A stretch of 63,218 bases of DNA from an uncultured Eubacteriales bacterium (GTDB lineage Bacteria; Bacillota; Clostridia; Christensenellales; Aristaeellaceae): contig OMYT01000015.1 in NCBI GenBank assembly GCA_900315315.1, positions 1-63,218 on the forward strand, in the 5' to 3' direction. Every line of letters begins with the position of its first letter. Position 1 is the stretch's first letter. The position numbers and the translations under genes were made by a program. Below are positions 1-9,119 of this stretch, piece by piece. A model generated the notes under the pieces. The model made no database searches and was not told the origin of the DNA. It was given only the letters and a program-made list of their open reading frames with translations.

Positions 1-1
1 C

Positions 2-97
2 CATCAGATGAAGTTGTCTCATCGCGTGTGCAAGAATTGCGGTTATTATAACGGCGTCCAGGTAGTCGTCGCAAAGGACGAAGCGAAGAACGCCTGA
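2..97 (+). CDS. rpmF: 50S ribosomal protein bL32, C-terminal fragment
   Basis: The first 32 codons of the window are the end of a reading frame that enters from outside and stops at TGA 95-97. The peptide contains KLSHRVCKNCGYYNG, the signature of the zinc-ribbon end of ribosomal protein bL32, with one CxxC pair visible and the other half of the ribbon upstream of the window. bL32 sits in the large ribosomal subunit. The gene is cut by the window edge, so its start and promoter cannot be seen. It is followed at once by a strong intrinsic terminator, so it is probably not co-transcribed with valS. Confidence 0.88.
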   Translation, partial: HQMKLSHRVCKNCGYYNGVQVVVAKDEAKNA

Positions 98-135
98 TTT
101 GTCGACTGCTATTTTGGCCAGTATGTGAGAAATGC

Positions 136-170
136 AGCTCCGACCCGATTGGGCGGAGCTGTTTTTGTTT
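136..170 (+). terminator. Intrinsic terminator after rpmF
   Basis: A 10-bp stem (AGCTCCG plus CCC, with one bulged A) closes on the loop GATT and is followed by GTTTTTGTTT. It lies between rpmF and valS and ends just before the valS ribosome binding site. Confidence 0.8.
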
Positions 171-187
171 AAGCGGAGGTAGTGGAT

Positions 188-2842
188 ATGGAAAAGAAAA
201 TGACCAGGGCTGATATGGCGACCCGATTCAATCCTCAGGAGATTGAAGCCGGGCTCTACCAGGCATGGGAAGAAGCCGGCGCTTTTGTTGCGCACCGGGA
301 AGAAGGAAAGAAACCCTTTACGATTGTGATGCCGCCGCCTAATATTACCGGGCAGCTGCACATGGGGCATGCGATGGACTGCATTCTGCAGGATGCGCCG
401 GTCCGCTATCACCGGATGAAGGGAGATCCCACCCTTTGGCTGCCGGGTACGGATCATGCCGCGATTGCGACCGAGGTCAAGATCGTGGAGGCGATGCGCA
501 AGGAAGGCCTGACCAAACAGGGTATCGGCCGGGAAGCGTTCCTTGAGCGCGCCTGGAACTGGAAGAAGGAATACGGCGGACGCATCGTGCATCAGCAGCG
601 GAAGATGGGCGTCAGCTGTGACTGGAGCCGTGAGCGCTTCACGATGGACGAAGGCTGCAGCAAGGCAGTGCGCGAAGTGTTCGTGCGTCTGTTTGAAAAG
701 GGCCTGATCTACCGCGGACAGCGGATGATCAACTGGTGCCCGGCATGCCGAAGCGCGCTGAGCGACGCGGAAGTGGAATACAAGGAGCAGGCCAGCCATC
801 TCTGGCACATCCGTTATCCCGGTGCCGACGGAAGTGAAGGCGTTGTTGTGGCGACAACCCGGCCGGAAACCATGCTGGGTGATACCGGTGTGGCGGTGAA
901 TCCCGCGGATGAACGTTATACCGATCTGGTGGGAAAGAAAGTGATCCTGCCGATCATGAACAAGGAAATACCGGTGGTTGCCGATGATTATGTGGAGATG
1001 GAATTCGGTACCGGCGCCGTGAAGATGACGCCCGCGCATGATCCGAACGACTTTGAAGTGGCCCAGCGGCATGATCTTGAGATTATCACGGTGACGAATG
1101 ATGACGGCACCATGAATGAGAATGCCGGGAAGTTTGCCGGTATGGGGCCGCTGGAATGCCGTAAGGTCGTGGTAGAAGAATTGGAGCGCCTGGGCCTTCT
1201 GGTCAAAATTGAAGACTACAGCCATAATGTGGGATTCTGCTACAGGCATGGAGATACTCCCGTGGAGCCGCGTCTGAGCGAGCAGTGGTTCGTAAAAATG
1301 AAACCGCTGGCAGAACCGGCGATTGCGGCAGTGAAAGAGGGGAAGACCCGCTTTGTGCCGGACCGTTTCAGCAAGATTTACTATAACTGGATGGAGAACA
1401 TCCGTGACTGGTGCATCAGCCGCCAGCTGTGGTGGGGGCACCGGATTCCTGCCTGGTACTGTGATGACTGCGGAGAGATGAGCGTGAGCCGGACGGACCT
1501 GACCGCCTGCCCGAAGTGCGGCGGTAAAGTCCGGCAGGATGAGGATGTGCTGGACACCTGGTTCTCCAGTGCCCTTTGGCCTTTCTCCACGCTGGGCTGG
1601 CCGGAACAGACGGAGGATCTGAAATACTTCTATCCTACGAGCATGCTGGTGACGGGCTACGATATCATTTTCTTCTGGGTGGCCCGCATGATTTTCAGCG
1701 GTATTGAGCACATGGGGGAGACACCCTTTGAGACGGTGCTGATTCACGGGCTGGTGCGGGATGAGCAGGGGCGGAAAATGTCCAAGTCCCTGGGCAACGG
1801 TGTGGATCCGCTGGAGGTTGTTGATGAATACGGTGCGGATGCGCTGCGCTTCAGCCTGGTGATGGGCGTGAGCCCCGGAAATGATACCCGCTACAGCACG
1901 GAAAAGGTGGAGGCTGCCCGGAATTTTGCGAACAAAGTCTGGAATGCCAGCCGCTTTGTGCTGATGAACGTGAACGAGCGGAAGGCCTTTGATCCCGCGA
2001 AACTGGAAACTGCCGACAAGTGGATTCTGACCCGGCTGCAGGAAGCAATCCGGGATGTGTCCGACCACATGGAGGATGGCGACTTCGGTCTGGCGGCGAC
2101 GAAAATCTATGATTTCGCCTGGAGCGAGTTCTGCGACTGGTATATCGAGCTGAGCAAGTCCCGCCTTCTGGGTGAGGATGGTGAGAGCAAGGAGACCGTG
2201 AAGGGTGTGCTGCTCTTCGTGCTGGAGAACTTGCTGAAGCTGCTGCATCCCTTTATGCCGTTCCTCACAGAGCAGGTGTACAAGTATCTGCCGGACAGCG
2301 AAGGGTTCCTGATGCTGCAGAAGTGGCCTGAATATAATGAAGGCTTTGTGTTTGCTGAGGAAGAGCAGCGGATGCAGGGCGTGATGGAGATTATCCGCAC
2401 TATCCGGAACCTGCGGAGCGAGATGAATGTGGCTCCCTCAAAACGGACGCGGCTGATGCTGCTGCCCGCGGAAGGGTGGGCGGAGACACTGCAGAACGGC
2501 GAAGGCTATTTCCGCCGCCTGGCCGGTGCGGAACAGATGGAGATTCTGGGGGACCGGAACGCTGTGACTGAAAAGACCGTGAGCGCTGTGGTGACGGCCG
2601 GCGAGCTGTTTATCCCGCTGGGCGATCTGGTTGACTTCGCCAAGGAAGTGGCCCGGCTGACCAAGGAACTGGAAAACCTGCAGAAGGAAACTGCCCGTTC
2701 CGAGGGAATGCTGAAAAACCAGGGCTTCCTGAGTAAGGCACCGGCGCATCTTGTGCAGGCGGAAAAGGATAAGCTCGAGGCCGCAAAGGCGAAAGTTGCG
2801 GCACTGGTGAACCGGATCGAAGAACTGAAAGAGAACGTTTGA
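188..2842 (+). CDS. valS: Valyl-tRNA synthetase
   Basis: Cytosolic class I aminoacyl-tRNA synthetase that charges tRNA-Val and edits mischarged threonine. Near the N-terminus is PPPNITGQLHMGHAM, which holds the HIGH-type signature in the form used by ValRS. The KMSKS loop is present as GRKMSKSLGNGVDP, followed by DEYGADALRF. A middle CP1 editing region holds TTRPETMLGDTGVAV. The last ~65 residues are a Lys/Glu-rich coiled coil typical of the ValRS tRNA-binding arm. About 884 residues is normal for bacterial ValRS. A GTG at 182 is in frame, but GGAGG at 175-179 is ideally spaced from ATG 188, so 188 is preferred. No T-box leader fits in the short upstream gap. Confidence 0.97.
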   Translation: MEKKMTRADMATRFNPQEIEAGLYQAWEEAGAFVAHREEGKKPFTIVMPPPNITGQLHMGHAMDCILQDAPVRYHRMKGDPTLWLPGTDHAAIATEVKIVEAMRKEGLTKQGIGREAFLERAWNWKKEYGGRIVHQQRKMGVSCDWSRERFTMDEGCSKAVREVFVRLFEKGLIYRGQRMINWCPACRSALSDAEVEYKEQASHLWHIRYPGADGSEGVVVATTRPETMLGDTGVAVNPADERYTDLVGKKVILPIMNKEIPVVADDYVEMEFGTGAVKMTPAHDPNDFEVAQRHDLEIITVTNDDGTMNENAGKFAGMGPLECRKVVVEELERLGLLVKIEDYSHNVGFCYRHGDTPVEPRLSEQWFVKMKPLAEPAIAAVKEGKTRFVPDRFSKIYYNWMENIRDWCISRQLWWGHRIPAWYCDDCGEMSVSRTDLTACPKCGGKVRQDEDVLDTWFSSALWPFSTLGWPEQTEDLKYFYPTSMLVTGYDIIFFWVARMIFSGIEHMGETPFETVLIHGLVRDEQGRKMSKSLGNGVDPLEVVDEYGADALRFSLVMGVSPGNDTRYSTEKVEAARNFANKVWNASRFVLMNVNERKAFDPAKLETADKWILTRLQEAIRDVSDHMEDGDFGLAATKIYDFAWSEFCDWYIELSKSRLLGEDGESKETVKGVLLFVLENLLKLLHPFMPFLTEQVYKYLPDSEGFLMLQKWPEYNEGFVFAEEEQRMQGVMEIIRTIRNLRSEMNVAPSKRTRLMLLPAEGWAETLQNGEGYFRRLAGAEQMEILGDRNAVTEKTVSAVVTAGELFIPLGDLVDFAKEVARLTKELENLQKETARSEGMLKNQGFLSKAPAHLVQAEKDKLEAAKAKVAALVNRIEELKENV

Positions 2843-2850
2843 TTCAGTGT

Positions 2851-2880
2851 GGGGCTGCGGGTTTCCGCAGCCCCGATTTG
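2851..2880 (+). terminator. Strong hairpin after valS, weak terminator
   Basis: A perfect 10-bp stem (GGGGCTGCGG with its complement) closes on GTTT nine bases after the valS stop codon. It is followed only by GATTTG, a poor T-tract, so it may end, attenuate or merely protect the transcript before rsmH. Confidence 0.45.
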
Positions 2881-2896
2881 AACATAGGGACGGGAG

Positions 2897-3856
2897 TTGA
2901 AACCTCGAATGGAATTCAGGCATGAACCGGTGCTGCTGCAGGAAGTGCTGCTGTGGATGAACGTCCGGGAAAACGGTGTTTACTGCGACGGTACGCTGGG
3001 CGGCGGGGGCCATAGTGAGGCGATCCTGAAGGCTTCCGGCGGCACAGCGAGGCTGTACGGGATTGATCGGGATGAGAATGCAATCCGCGCAGCCTCCGAA
3101 CGCCTTTCCGGCTTTGGAGGCTTCACAGCCATTCGCGGAAATTTCCATGACGCGAAGGCTCTGCTTCAGGAAGCCGGAGCAGGCCCTCTGGACGGCGCTC
3201 TGCTGGACCTGGGCGTTTCCAGTCCGCAGCTGGATACGGCGGCGCGGGGATTCAGTTATCACGAGGATGCGCCGCTGGATATGCGGATGGACCAAAGTCA
3301 GGGAATGACGGCGGCGGATCTGCTGAATACGGTGGATGAGCGGGAACTGACAGCGATCATCCGCGATTACGGGGAAGAAAAATGGGCGGCGCGGATTGCC
3401 GGGATGATCTGTGAGCATCGTGCACTGAAACCTTTCGAAACGACTTTTGATCTGGTGCATGCGGTGGACGCGGCTGTCCCGAAAGCAGTGCGGCGGAAGG
3501 AAGAGGGGCATCCGGCCCGGAGAACCTTTCAGGCGGTTCGCATTGCCGTGAATGATGAACTGAAACCGCTGGAGCAGGCGCTTCGGGATCTGATGGACTG
3601 TCTGAAACCCGGCGGGAGGCTTTGCGTGATCACTTTCCATTCCCTGGAGGACCGGATTGTAAAACGCCTTTTCAAACAACTGGAGAATCCGTGCATCTGC
3701 CCGCCGAAAGCGCCGATCTGCACCTGCGGCCGGAAACCGGTGGCAAGGGTGCTGGCAGGCGGCGCGGTGGCGCCGTCTGCGGATGAAACCGAACGGAATC
3801 CCAGAGCCCGCAGCGCCAAACTGCGGGTGGCGGAGAAATTGAAAACGGAGGAGTAA
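2897..3856 (+). CDS. rsmH: 16S rRNA (cytosine-1402-N4)-methyltransferase
   Basis: SAM-dependent methyltransferase (MraW family) that adds the N4-methyl group to C1402 in the decoding centre of 16S rRNA. The family start EFRHEPVLLQEVL, the SAM loop GTLGGGGHSEAIL, DLGVSSPQLD, RRTFQAVRIAVNDEL and ITFHSLEDRIVK are all present in order. The length of ~315 residues is normal. The start is uncertain: a TTG at 2897 has AGGGA upstream, while ATG 2909 (MEFRHEP) matches where family proteins usually begin. The gene is not in a division/cell-wall (dcw) cluster, its usual home. It is followed without a gap by rsmI, which modifies the same nucleotide. Confidence 0.96.
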   Translation: MKPRMEFRHEPVLLQEVLLWMNVRENGVYCDGTLGGGGHSEAILKASGGTARLYGIDRDENAIRAASERLSGFGGFTAIRGNFHDAKALLQEAGAGPLDGALLDLGVSSPQLDTAARGFSYHEDAPLDMRMDQSQGMTAADLLNTVDERELTAIIRDYGEEKWAARIAGMICEHRALKPFETTFDLVHAVDAAVPKAVRRKEEGHPARRTFQAVRIAVNDELKPLEQALRDLMDCLKPGGRLCVITFHSLEDRIVKRLFKQLENPCICPPKAPICTCGRKPVARVLAGGAVAPSADETERNPRARSAKLRVAEKLKTEE

Positions 3857-3857
3857 T

Positions 3858-4712
3858 GTGGCTGTTCTTTATGTAGTGGCGACTCCTGTCGGCAATCTTC
3901 AGGATCTTTCGCCCAGGGCAGCGGATACGCTGAGAACAGCGGATCTGATCATCGCCGAGGATACCCGAGTGACGATGAAGCTGTGCCGGGTGTTCGGGTT
4001 TCATGCGCCGCTGGTCAGCTGCCACCGGCATAACGAGGAAAGCAAAGCGGCGGAACTGGCCGGCAGAATCCTGGGAGAGGATCTGGCGGCGGCGCTGGTG
4101 ACGGACGCGGGAACGCCCTGCATCTCTGATCCGGGCTGCGAGGTTGTGCGGGAATGCGTTGCCCTTCAGATCCCGGTGATCCCGATTCCCGGCTGCTGCG
4201 CTGGGATTGCGGCGGTTTCGGTAAGCGGCTTTGACGCGAGGGAATTTGCTTTTTACGGGTTTCTGCCGCGGGAAAAGAAAGACCTGAAGGAACGCCTGAA
4301 GGAAATTGCGCGGGGGGTGAAGGTGGCGGTTCTCCACGAATCGCCTTTCCGGATCATTGATCTCACGGAAGCGGTTGCGGAAACATTGCCGGAGGCGCGG
4401 ATGGCTGTCTGCTGCGACCTGACAAAGCTTCACGAGAAAACGCTCTATGGCACGCCGCAGTCTGTGCTGGCCGAACTGAAAGCAAACGAGAAGACGGAAA
4501 AAGGCGAGTATTGTGTGGTGATTGACCTTCACGGAGTTTCTCTTCCGGAGGAGAAGGATACAGCGGCAGAGTGGCCGGCAGAAGCAAAACTGATTGAGGA
4601 AATGAAACAAGGCGCGAACCTTCGGGAGGCGCAGGAAATCCTGATCGCCAGGGGAGAAAAGAAAAACGCCGTCAAGCAGGCGGCGCTGACCCTGAAAAAA
4701 CTGTTTGAATAA
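3858..4712 (+). CDS. rsmI: 16S rRNA (cytidine-1402-2'-O)-methyltransferase
   Basis: Tetrapyrrole-methylase-fold enzyme that methylates the 2'-OH of C1402 in 16S rRNA, completing the m4Cm modification begun by RsmH. The N-terminus VATPVGNLQDLSPRA, the segment IIAEDTRVTMKL, and LVTDAGTPCISDPGCEVV followed by PIPGCCAG are the classic RsmI motifs. The C-terminal ~40 residues carry the small helical tail seen in the family. Length is 284 residues. The GTG start at 3858 lies one base after the rsmH stop (TAA 3854-3856), with GGAG inside the end of rsmH as the ribosome site, so translational coupling is likely. A strong hairpin follows. Confidence 0.96.
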   Translation: MAVLYVVATPVGNLQDLSPRAADTLRTADLIIAEDTRVTMKLCRVFGFHAPLVSCHRHNEESKAAELAGRILGEDLAAALVTDAGTPCISDPGCEVVRECVALQIPVIPIPGCCAGIAAVSVSGFDAREFAFYGFLPREKKDLKERLKEIARGVKVAVLHESPFRIIDLTEAVAETLPEARMAVCCDLTKLHEKTLYGTPQSVLAELKANEKTEKGEYCVVIDLHGVSLPEEKDTAAEWPAEAKLIEEMKQGANLREAQEILIARGEKKNAVKQAALTLKKLFE

Positions 4713-4715
4713 AAA

Positions 4716-4752
4716 ACGGAGCCTGCCGGTTTCATTCTTCGGCAGGCTCCGT
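4716..4752 (-). terminator. Terminator shared by convergent rsmI and aquaporin genes
   Basis: A 13-bp perfect stem (ACGGAGCCTGCCG with its complement) encloses an 11-nt loop between the two converging genes. Read on the minus strand it is followed by a run of six Ts, making it a canonical terminator for the aquaporin gene. On the plus strand only TTAT follows, so termination of rsmI is weaker. Confidence 0.85.
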
Positions 4753-4766
4753 TATACTGAAGCTAA

Positions 4767-5417
4767 TTATTTATCGGAAGCCAGGAAGTTGTAAACCAAT
4801 GCTGCCAGCGCGCCGCCCACCAGGGGAGCCAGCAGGAAGACCCAGATGCTGCTCAGGTCGCCGGCGATGAGAGCCGGACCGAAGGAGCGGGCAGGGTTAA
4901 CAGAAGTGCCGGTGAAGTTGATGCCCAGCAGATGAACAAGCACCAGTGCGCCGCCGATGACCAGGCCGGCAATATTGCCATTGGATTCTTTGGAGGTGAC
5001 GCCCAGGATCGCGATCACGAAGACGAAGGTCAGAATCACTTCAATCCCGAAGCTCATCAATGCGCTGCCGTTATAGAGTGCATTGCAGCCGAGTTTGCCG
5101 GTATCCTTCACGATGAAGTTCAGGACAGCAGCGCCGGCGATGGCGCCCAGGAACTGGGCGACAATGTAGCTGCAGAAATCCTTCACGGACATCTTTTTGC
5201 TGATCAGCATGGCGATGGACACGGCCGGGTTGATATGGCAGCCGGAAACATTGCCGATGGAGTAAGCCATGGCGACGATGACCAGACCGAAAGCCAGGGC
5301 GGTGCCGATGAGCCCGGAAACGCCTGTTGCGCAGATCTGTCCCGCGACGCCGCAGGCGAAGAGCACGAGCACGGCGGTGCCGATAAACTCAGCCAGGTAC
5401 TTTTTGAAATCCTTCAT
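4767..5417 (-). CDS. aqpZ: Aquaporin, AqpZ-like water channel
   Basis: Six-helix major intrinsic protein forming a water pore in the cytoplasmic membrane. Both half-helix NPA signatures are present: GCHINPAVS after helix 2 and TSVNPARSFGP after helix 5. The four residues that make the AqpZ-type narrow filter can be placed by alignment: Phe in ALAFGL, His in LVHLLG, Thr in GTSVNPAR and Arg of NPAR. This argues for water rather than glycerol. Length is 216 residues. The frame is open further upstream, but AAGGAGG is spaced 9 nt from the ATG at 5417 (MKDFKKYLAEF), which fixes the start. It is monocistronic, with its own promoter and terminator. Confidence 0.93.
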   Translation of the reverse strand: MKDFKKYLAEFIGTAVLVLFACGVAGQICATGVSGLIGTALAFGLVIVAMAYSIGNVSGCHINPAVSIAMLISKKMSVKDFCSYIVAQFLGAIAGAAVLNFIVKDTGKLGCNALYNGSALMSFGIEVILTFVFVIAILGVTSKESNGNIAGLVIGGALVLVHLLGINFTGTSVNPARSFGPALIAGDLSSIWVFLLAPLVGGALAALVYNFLASDK

Positions 5418-5459
5418 GAAATACATCCTCCTTTTTCTACCGGTTGTATAACCGGAGGT

Positions 5460-5488
5460 ATTATAACTCAAGATACAGTGTTCCGCAA
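5460..5488 (-). promoter_or_regulatory. Promoter of the aquaporin gene
   Basis: On the minus strand, TTGCGG (5488-5483) is spaced 17 nt from a perfect TATAAT (5465-5460). Just downstream, at 5440-5455, is the inverted repeat CCGGTT-GTAT-AACCGG, which overlaps the early leader and could be an operator or small hairpin next to the ribosome site. Confidence 0.6.
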
Positions 5489-5539
5489 CAGGTGAATTTC
5501 ATGATGCGGATGACAGGCATATGAAAACAGAAAAGTTCA

Positions 5540-5548
5540 TGGTATAAT
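5540..5548 (+). promoter_or_regulatory. Extended -10 promoter for addAB
   Basis: TGGTATAAT is a full extended -10 element 40 nt upstream of the addA start. No good -35 hexamer is seen at 17 nt, which is common for extended -10 promoters. Confidence 0.55.
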
Positions 5549-5588
5549 CGGTTCAACGATACACGCCCTTTTGGAAGGGGGATTGCCC

Positions 5589-8500
5589 GTGCCGGATTTC
5601 AATGCTGCCCAGACAGAAGCCATCAACGCCCGGAACCGTAATATCCTCGTTTCCGCTGCCGCCGGCTCAGGGAAAACCACCGTCATGGTGGAAAAAATCA
5701 AGGAAACGCTGATTCGGCATCCGGAGGCGTCTGTTTCTCAGTTTCTGGTAATCACTTTTACCAGGGATGCCGCGCGGAATATGAAGGATAAGCTGCGGAA
5801 TCTGCTGGAGGAAGCAGCCCGGAAGGGCGAAGAACAAGCCGCGAGGGCGCTGGGCGAGATTGAAATTGCCTCCATCAGCACAATTCATTCCTTTTGCACC
5901 CAGCTGTTAAAAGAATACAACGATAATACCGGCGCTTCCATGAATCCGCGCGTACTGAAAGACGAGGAAAAGAAGCAGATCATGAACGAATGCTTCAGCG
6001 ACGCGTCGGAGCGGATCTTCACTGAAAAAGACAGATACAGCAAGGCTGACAGGCAGACTGTCAGTTTCCTGATGGCCGCTTTCAATCCCGACGAGATCCG
6101 GAAAATGGTTCAGGATCTCTACAATGTTCTGATGGGCATTCCGTATCCTTTCGATTTCCTTGAAAAGATCGTCAGGGAACCTCCGTGTGCCCTCTGGAAC
6201 AGAGAGATCATGACTTCCATTGACCTGGATGTGCTTGGGCTGGAAGAATGCCTGCGCCGGGAGCAGGAACTCCTGCAGGAACCGGAGGCAATGGCTCAGT
6301 GTTCTGGCATTGTACAGGCGGACGCCGATTTGATTGCTGTGTTCCTTCAGAAATATATATTGACTGAAGAAGTCAAAGCAAAAAGGCAGCTGCTGCTTGA
6401 AACGGCAGACGCCTTTGCAAAAGCGCCCGCCGTGCCCCGGGGATCGGATGACGGCGTCAAAGCATGGAAAAAAGAATTTGATGCAGTCCGCAGCAGCATG
6501 AAAGGTGCGAGGGGAATATTGCCCACATCGGTCAGGCGCATTGATGCCATGCTGGATGAAAAAAACGACCGCATGAACGGCATCATCCGGAAGGAATTGC
6601 GGGGGCTGGAGCTGCTCCTGCGGGAAACAGCTGCGCAGTATGAGCGGCATAAGCTGGAGGCCGGCGCGATTGATTATGCCGATATGGAGCAGATCGCTTT
6701 CCGGATTATGTCTGACCCGGATAAGCGGGATGAGCTGCTTGCCAGGTACAAATATATCTATGTGGATGAGTGCCAGGATGTTTCCGGTATTCAGAACGCG
6801 ATTATTGAGTCCCTGGCGGGTCCGGGTCATCAGTTCTTTATGGTCGGTGATATCAAGCAGTCCATCTACGGCTTTCGCCATGCGGAACCGGATCTGTTTG
6901 AGCAAAAACGCAGGGATTATCAGGAAAATGCGGATGCGGAAGAACGCCGGATTTTTTTCATGGATAACTACCGTTCCTGCAGAAGCGTTGTAGATGCCGT
7001 GAACGAAGTATTCACGGAAGCGATGGACAAAAAGATCACGGATATGGATTACATCCCTGAAGATAATCTTCAGTGCAATGTCGGGGGTGATTTCGGACCC
7101 GTTGACGTTTTCCTCGTTCAGAAAGGGGAGGACGATGCGGATAAACTGGAAGCCCAGTGCGAGGTTGCCGGACGGTATATCCAGTCGCTGATTGCACTTT
7201 CTTCCGAAGTGAGCAGCAGTAGGCATTACACCTACAGGGATATTGTCATTCTGGTGAAGGTGGCCAAAGGCACTGCTTCCGCGATTGTGGATCATCTGAA
7301 GAAGATGCATATTCCGGCGATGTATGAAGGCGCTCAGGATTATTTCGGACTGGCGGAAGTAAAGGCTTTTGTGAGCCTCCTGACCGTGATCGACAATCTG
7401 CATAATGACGATGCGCTGGTCGGAACGCTGATCAATACGCCCTTTCTGTTCACGGAGAGCGAACTGGCGGAGATTCGGCTGGAAAAGAATGAATATGGAC
7501 CTTTTTATGAAGCTTTTGAGTTTTGCGCGGAGCGGAATCAGAAATCGATTGATCTCCGCTGCAGGCAGGTGACGGACCGGTTGACCGAATGGCGTGAAAT
7601 CAGTGAAAACATGCCTGCTCCGGATTTTGTCTGGTGGCTGATGCGTGAAACCGGGATCTATGCATCGCGCGGAGCTTATCCGGACGGAAAGGCCAGACAG
7701 GCGAACCTGGATGCTCTTTATCAGAGAGCGCTGGACGGCAGGGAAGCCGGGAATATCTGTCTTTCGGATTTTGTCGGCAGTCTCCGGGAAGCCGGTGAAA
7801 CAAAGCAGCGCGACAGTGATGATCATCCTGTTATGGGGGCCGGCGATAATTTTGTGCGCGTGATGACGATGCATAAGAGCAAAGGCCTTGAGTTCCCGGT
7901 GGTAATCCTCATGGATCTGCAGAAGAGCCTTCGCAGAAAACGCGGCGATGAGAGGCTGCGTATCGACGTTTCTTCTTCCGGCGGCGCGCTGGGGCTGTAC
8001 CTGCCTGCCGTTCAGCGCGGAAAGCACAGCGCCGTGGATTCACAGGGGAAAATTGCCTTTGACGTTCGGGCACTGCGGAAAAATATTTCAGAAGGAACGC
8101 GTCTGCTGTATGTAGCGATGACCCGTGCAATGCAGAGGCTTTGCCTGATCGGATCTTTCAAAGAAAACGCCGAAAAGCTGTGGCGGAATCAGATCCGCGC
8201 TGCCCGGATCTGGAAAACGGACAGCATGTTGGATATGGTTATGCCCGCTGTCCTCAGCCGGGTCGAACTGCCTGACGTGGGTGGAACGAATAGGGATAAT
8301 CTTTGGCGGCTGACCTGCGTTTCCGGAAAGTCCATTGAAGAGACGGAAGAAACCGCGGAAACCCTGGATTCCTGGATTGAAGCTGCTCTTGAAAACGATG
8401 AACCCGTGATGCTGTTCATGCCGGAGAAAGCGGAACCGGCACCCTTGAAGACCAGTGTTACGACAATCACGCAGCACAGGGTTGTTCTGACAGATGATGA

Positions 8501-9119
8501 CAGCGAGGAAACGCTGGAGGACAAACGGAGAACAGAGGAAGCCGTCCGCACCTTCCGTCTCTCTTCAGTTGCAGGCAAACCGGCTTTTCTGGAAGAAGAG
8601 CAGGAAACTGCGGCCCCGGTCAGCATCGGAACTGCTACCCATCGTTTTATCCGCCTGGTCACCCTTGATGAACTGCGGAAGAAGGGAGCAGAGTCCGGGA
8701 AGGTGATCCGTGCTGAAATGGAGAGAATGAGGGCGGAGGGCATCCTGACGGAAGAAGAAGCAGGAATGATCAGGATAGACGGTGTGATTTCCTTCTTTGA
8801 GAGTGAATTGGGGAAACGGATGCTGGCAAGCCCGGAGATCAAACGGGAAGCCGCTTTCACTATGAAGATTAATTCCCATGGGGCGACCATGGTGCAGGGG
8901 ATTGTTGACTGTGCTTTCACAGAAAACGGAGAATGGGTTCTGATTGATTATAAGACGGATTATGATACGGCCCCGGAGGTTTTTGTTCCGAGGCATGAGA
9001 TGCAGATGAACTGGTATCGGGAAGCGCTCGAGAGGCTCACCCGGATACCGGTGAAGGAAATGTGGCTGTATGCCCTTCGGGTCGGCAGAGCCTTCCCTGT
9101 GGAGAGGAGGGAACTCTGA
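5589..9119 (+). CDS. addA: ATP-dependent helicase/nuclease subunit A
   Basis: Large subunit of AddAB, the Bacillota counterpart of RecBCD, which unwinds and resects DNA double-strand ends for recombination. Helicase motifs run in order: Walker A AAAGSGKTT near residue 25, YVDECQDVSGIQ (motif II, with Cys in place of the usual Phe or Tyr), VGDIKQSIYGFRHAEP, NYRSC, MTMHKSKGLEFPVVIL and LLYVAMTRAMQR. The C-terminal nuclease carries MVQGIVDCAF and LIDYKTDYD. About 1176 residues is close to the usual size. The frame opens at TTG 5571, but the purine-rich GGAAGGGG fits the GTG at 5589 (PDFNAAQTEAI) better. addB overlaps its stop by one base. The order A then B is the reverse of Bacillus. Confidence 0.97.
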   Translation: MPDFNAAQTEAINARNRNILVSAAAGSGKTTVMVEKIKETLIRHPEASVSQFLVITFTRDAARNMKDKLRNLLEEAARKGEEQAARALGEIEIASISTIHSFCTQLLKEYNDNTGASMNPRVLKDEEKKQIMNECFSDASERIFTEKDRYSKADRQTVSFLMAAFNPDEIRKMVQDLYNVLMGIPYPFDFLEKIVREPPCALWNREIMTSIDLDVLGLEECLRREQELLQEPEAMAQCSGIVQADADLIAVFLQKYILTEEVKAKRQLLLETADAFAKAPAVPRGSDDGVKAWKKEFDAVRSSMKGARGILPTSVRRIDAMLDEKNDRMNGIIRKELRGLELLLRETAAQYERHKLEAGAIDYADMEQIAFRIMSDPDKRDELLARYKYIYVDECQDVSGIQNAIIESLAGPGHQFFMVGDIKQSIYGFRHAEPDLFEQKRRDYQENADAEERRIFFMDNYRSCRSVVDAVNEVFTEAMDKKITDMDYIPEDNLQCNVGGDFGPVDVFLVQKGEDDADKLEAQCEVAGRYIQSLIALSSEVSSSRHYTYRDIVILVKVAKGTASAIVDHLKKMHIPAMYEGAQDYFGLAEVKAFVSLLTVIDNLHNDDALVGTLINTPFLFTESELAEIRLEKNEYGPFYEAFEFCAERNQKSIDLRCRQVTDRLTEWREISENMPAPDFVWWLMRETGIYASRGAYPDGKARQANLDALYQRALDGREAGNICLSDFVGSLREAGETKQRDSDDHPVMGAGDNFVRVMTMHKSKGLEFPVVILMDLQKSLRRKRGDERLRIDVSSSGGALGLYLPAVQRGKHSAVDSQGKIAFDVRALRKNISEGTRLLYVAMTRAMQRLCLIGSFKENAEKLWRNQIRAARIWKTDSMLDMVMPAVLSRVELPDVGGTNRDNLWRLTCVSGKSIEETEETAETLDSWIEAALENDEPVMLFMPEKAEPAPLKTSVTTITQHRVVLTDDDSEETLEDKRRTEEAVRTFRLSSVAGKPAFLEEEQETAAPVSIGTATHRFIRLVTLDELRKKGAESGKVIRAEMERMRAEGILTEEEAGMIRIDGVISFFESELGKRMLASPEIKREAAFTMKINSHGATMVQGIVDCAFTENGEWVLIDYKTDYDTAPEVFVPRHEMQMNWYREALERLTRIPVKEMWLYALRVGRAFPVERREL

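Noticed and set aside
98-187. T-box leader for valS
   Set aside because: The gap is only 90 nt and is accounted for by the rpmF terminator and the ribosome site; no specifier stem or T-box sequence is visible.
5907-8027. 706-residue open frame antisense to addA
   Set aside because: It lies wholly opposite a clear helicase gene, has no recognisable motifs and a composition typical of the reverse strand of a GC-biased gene.
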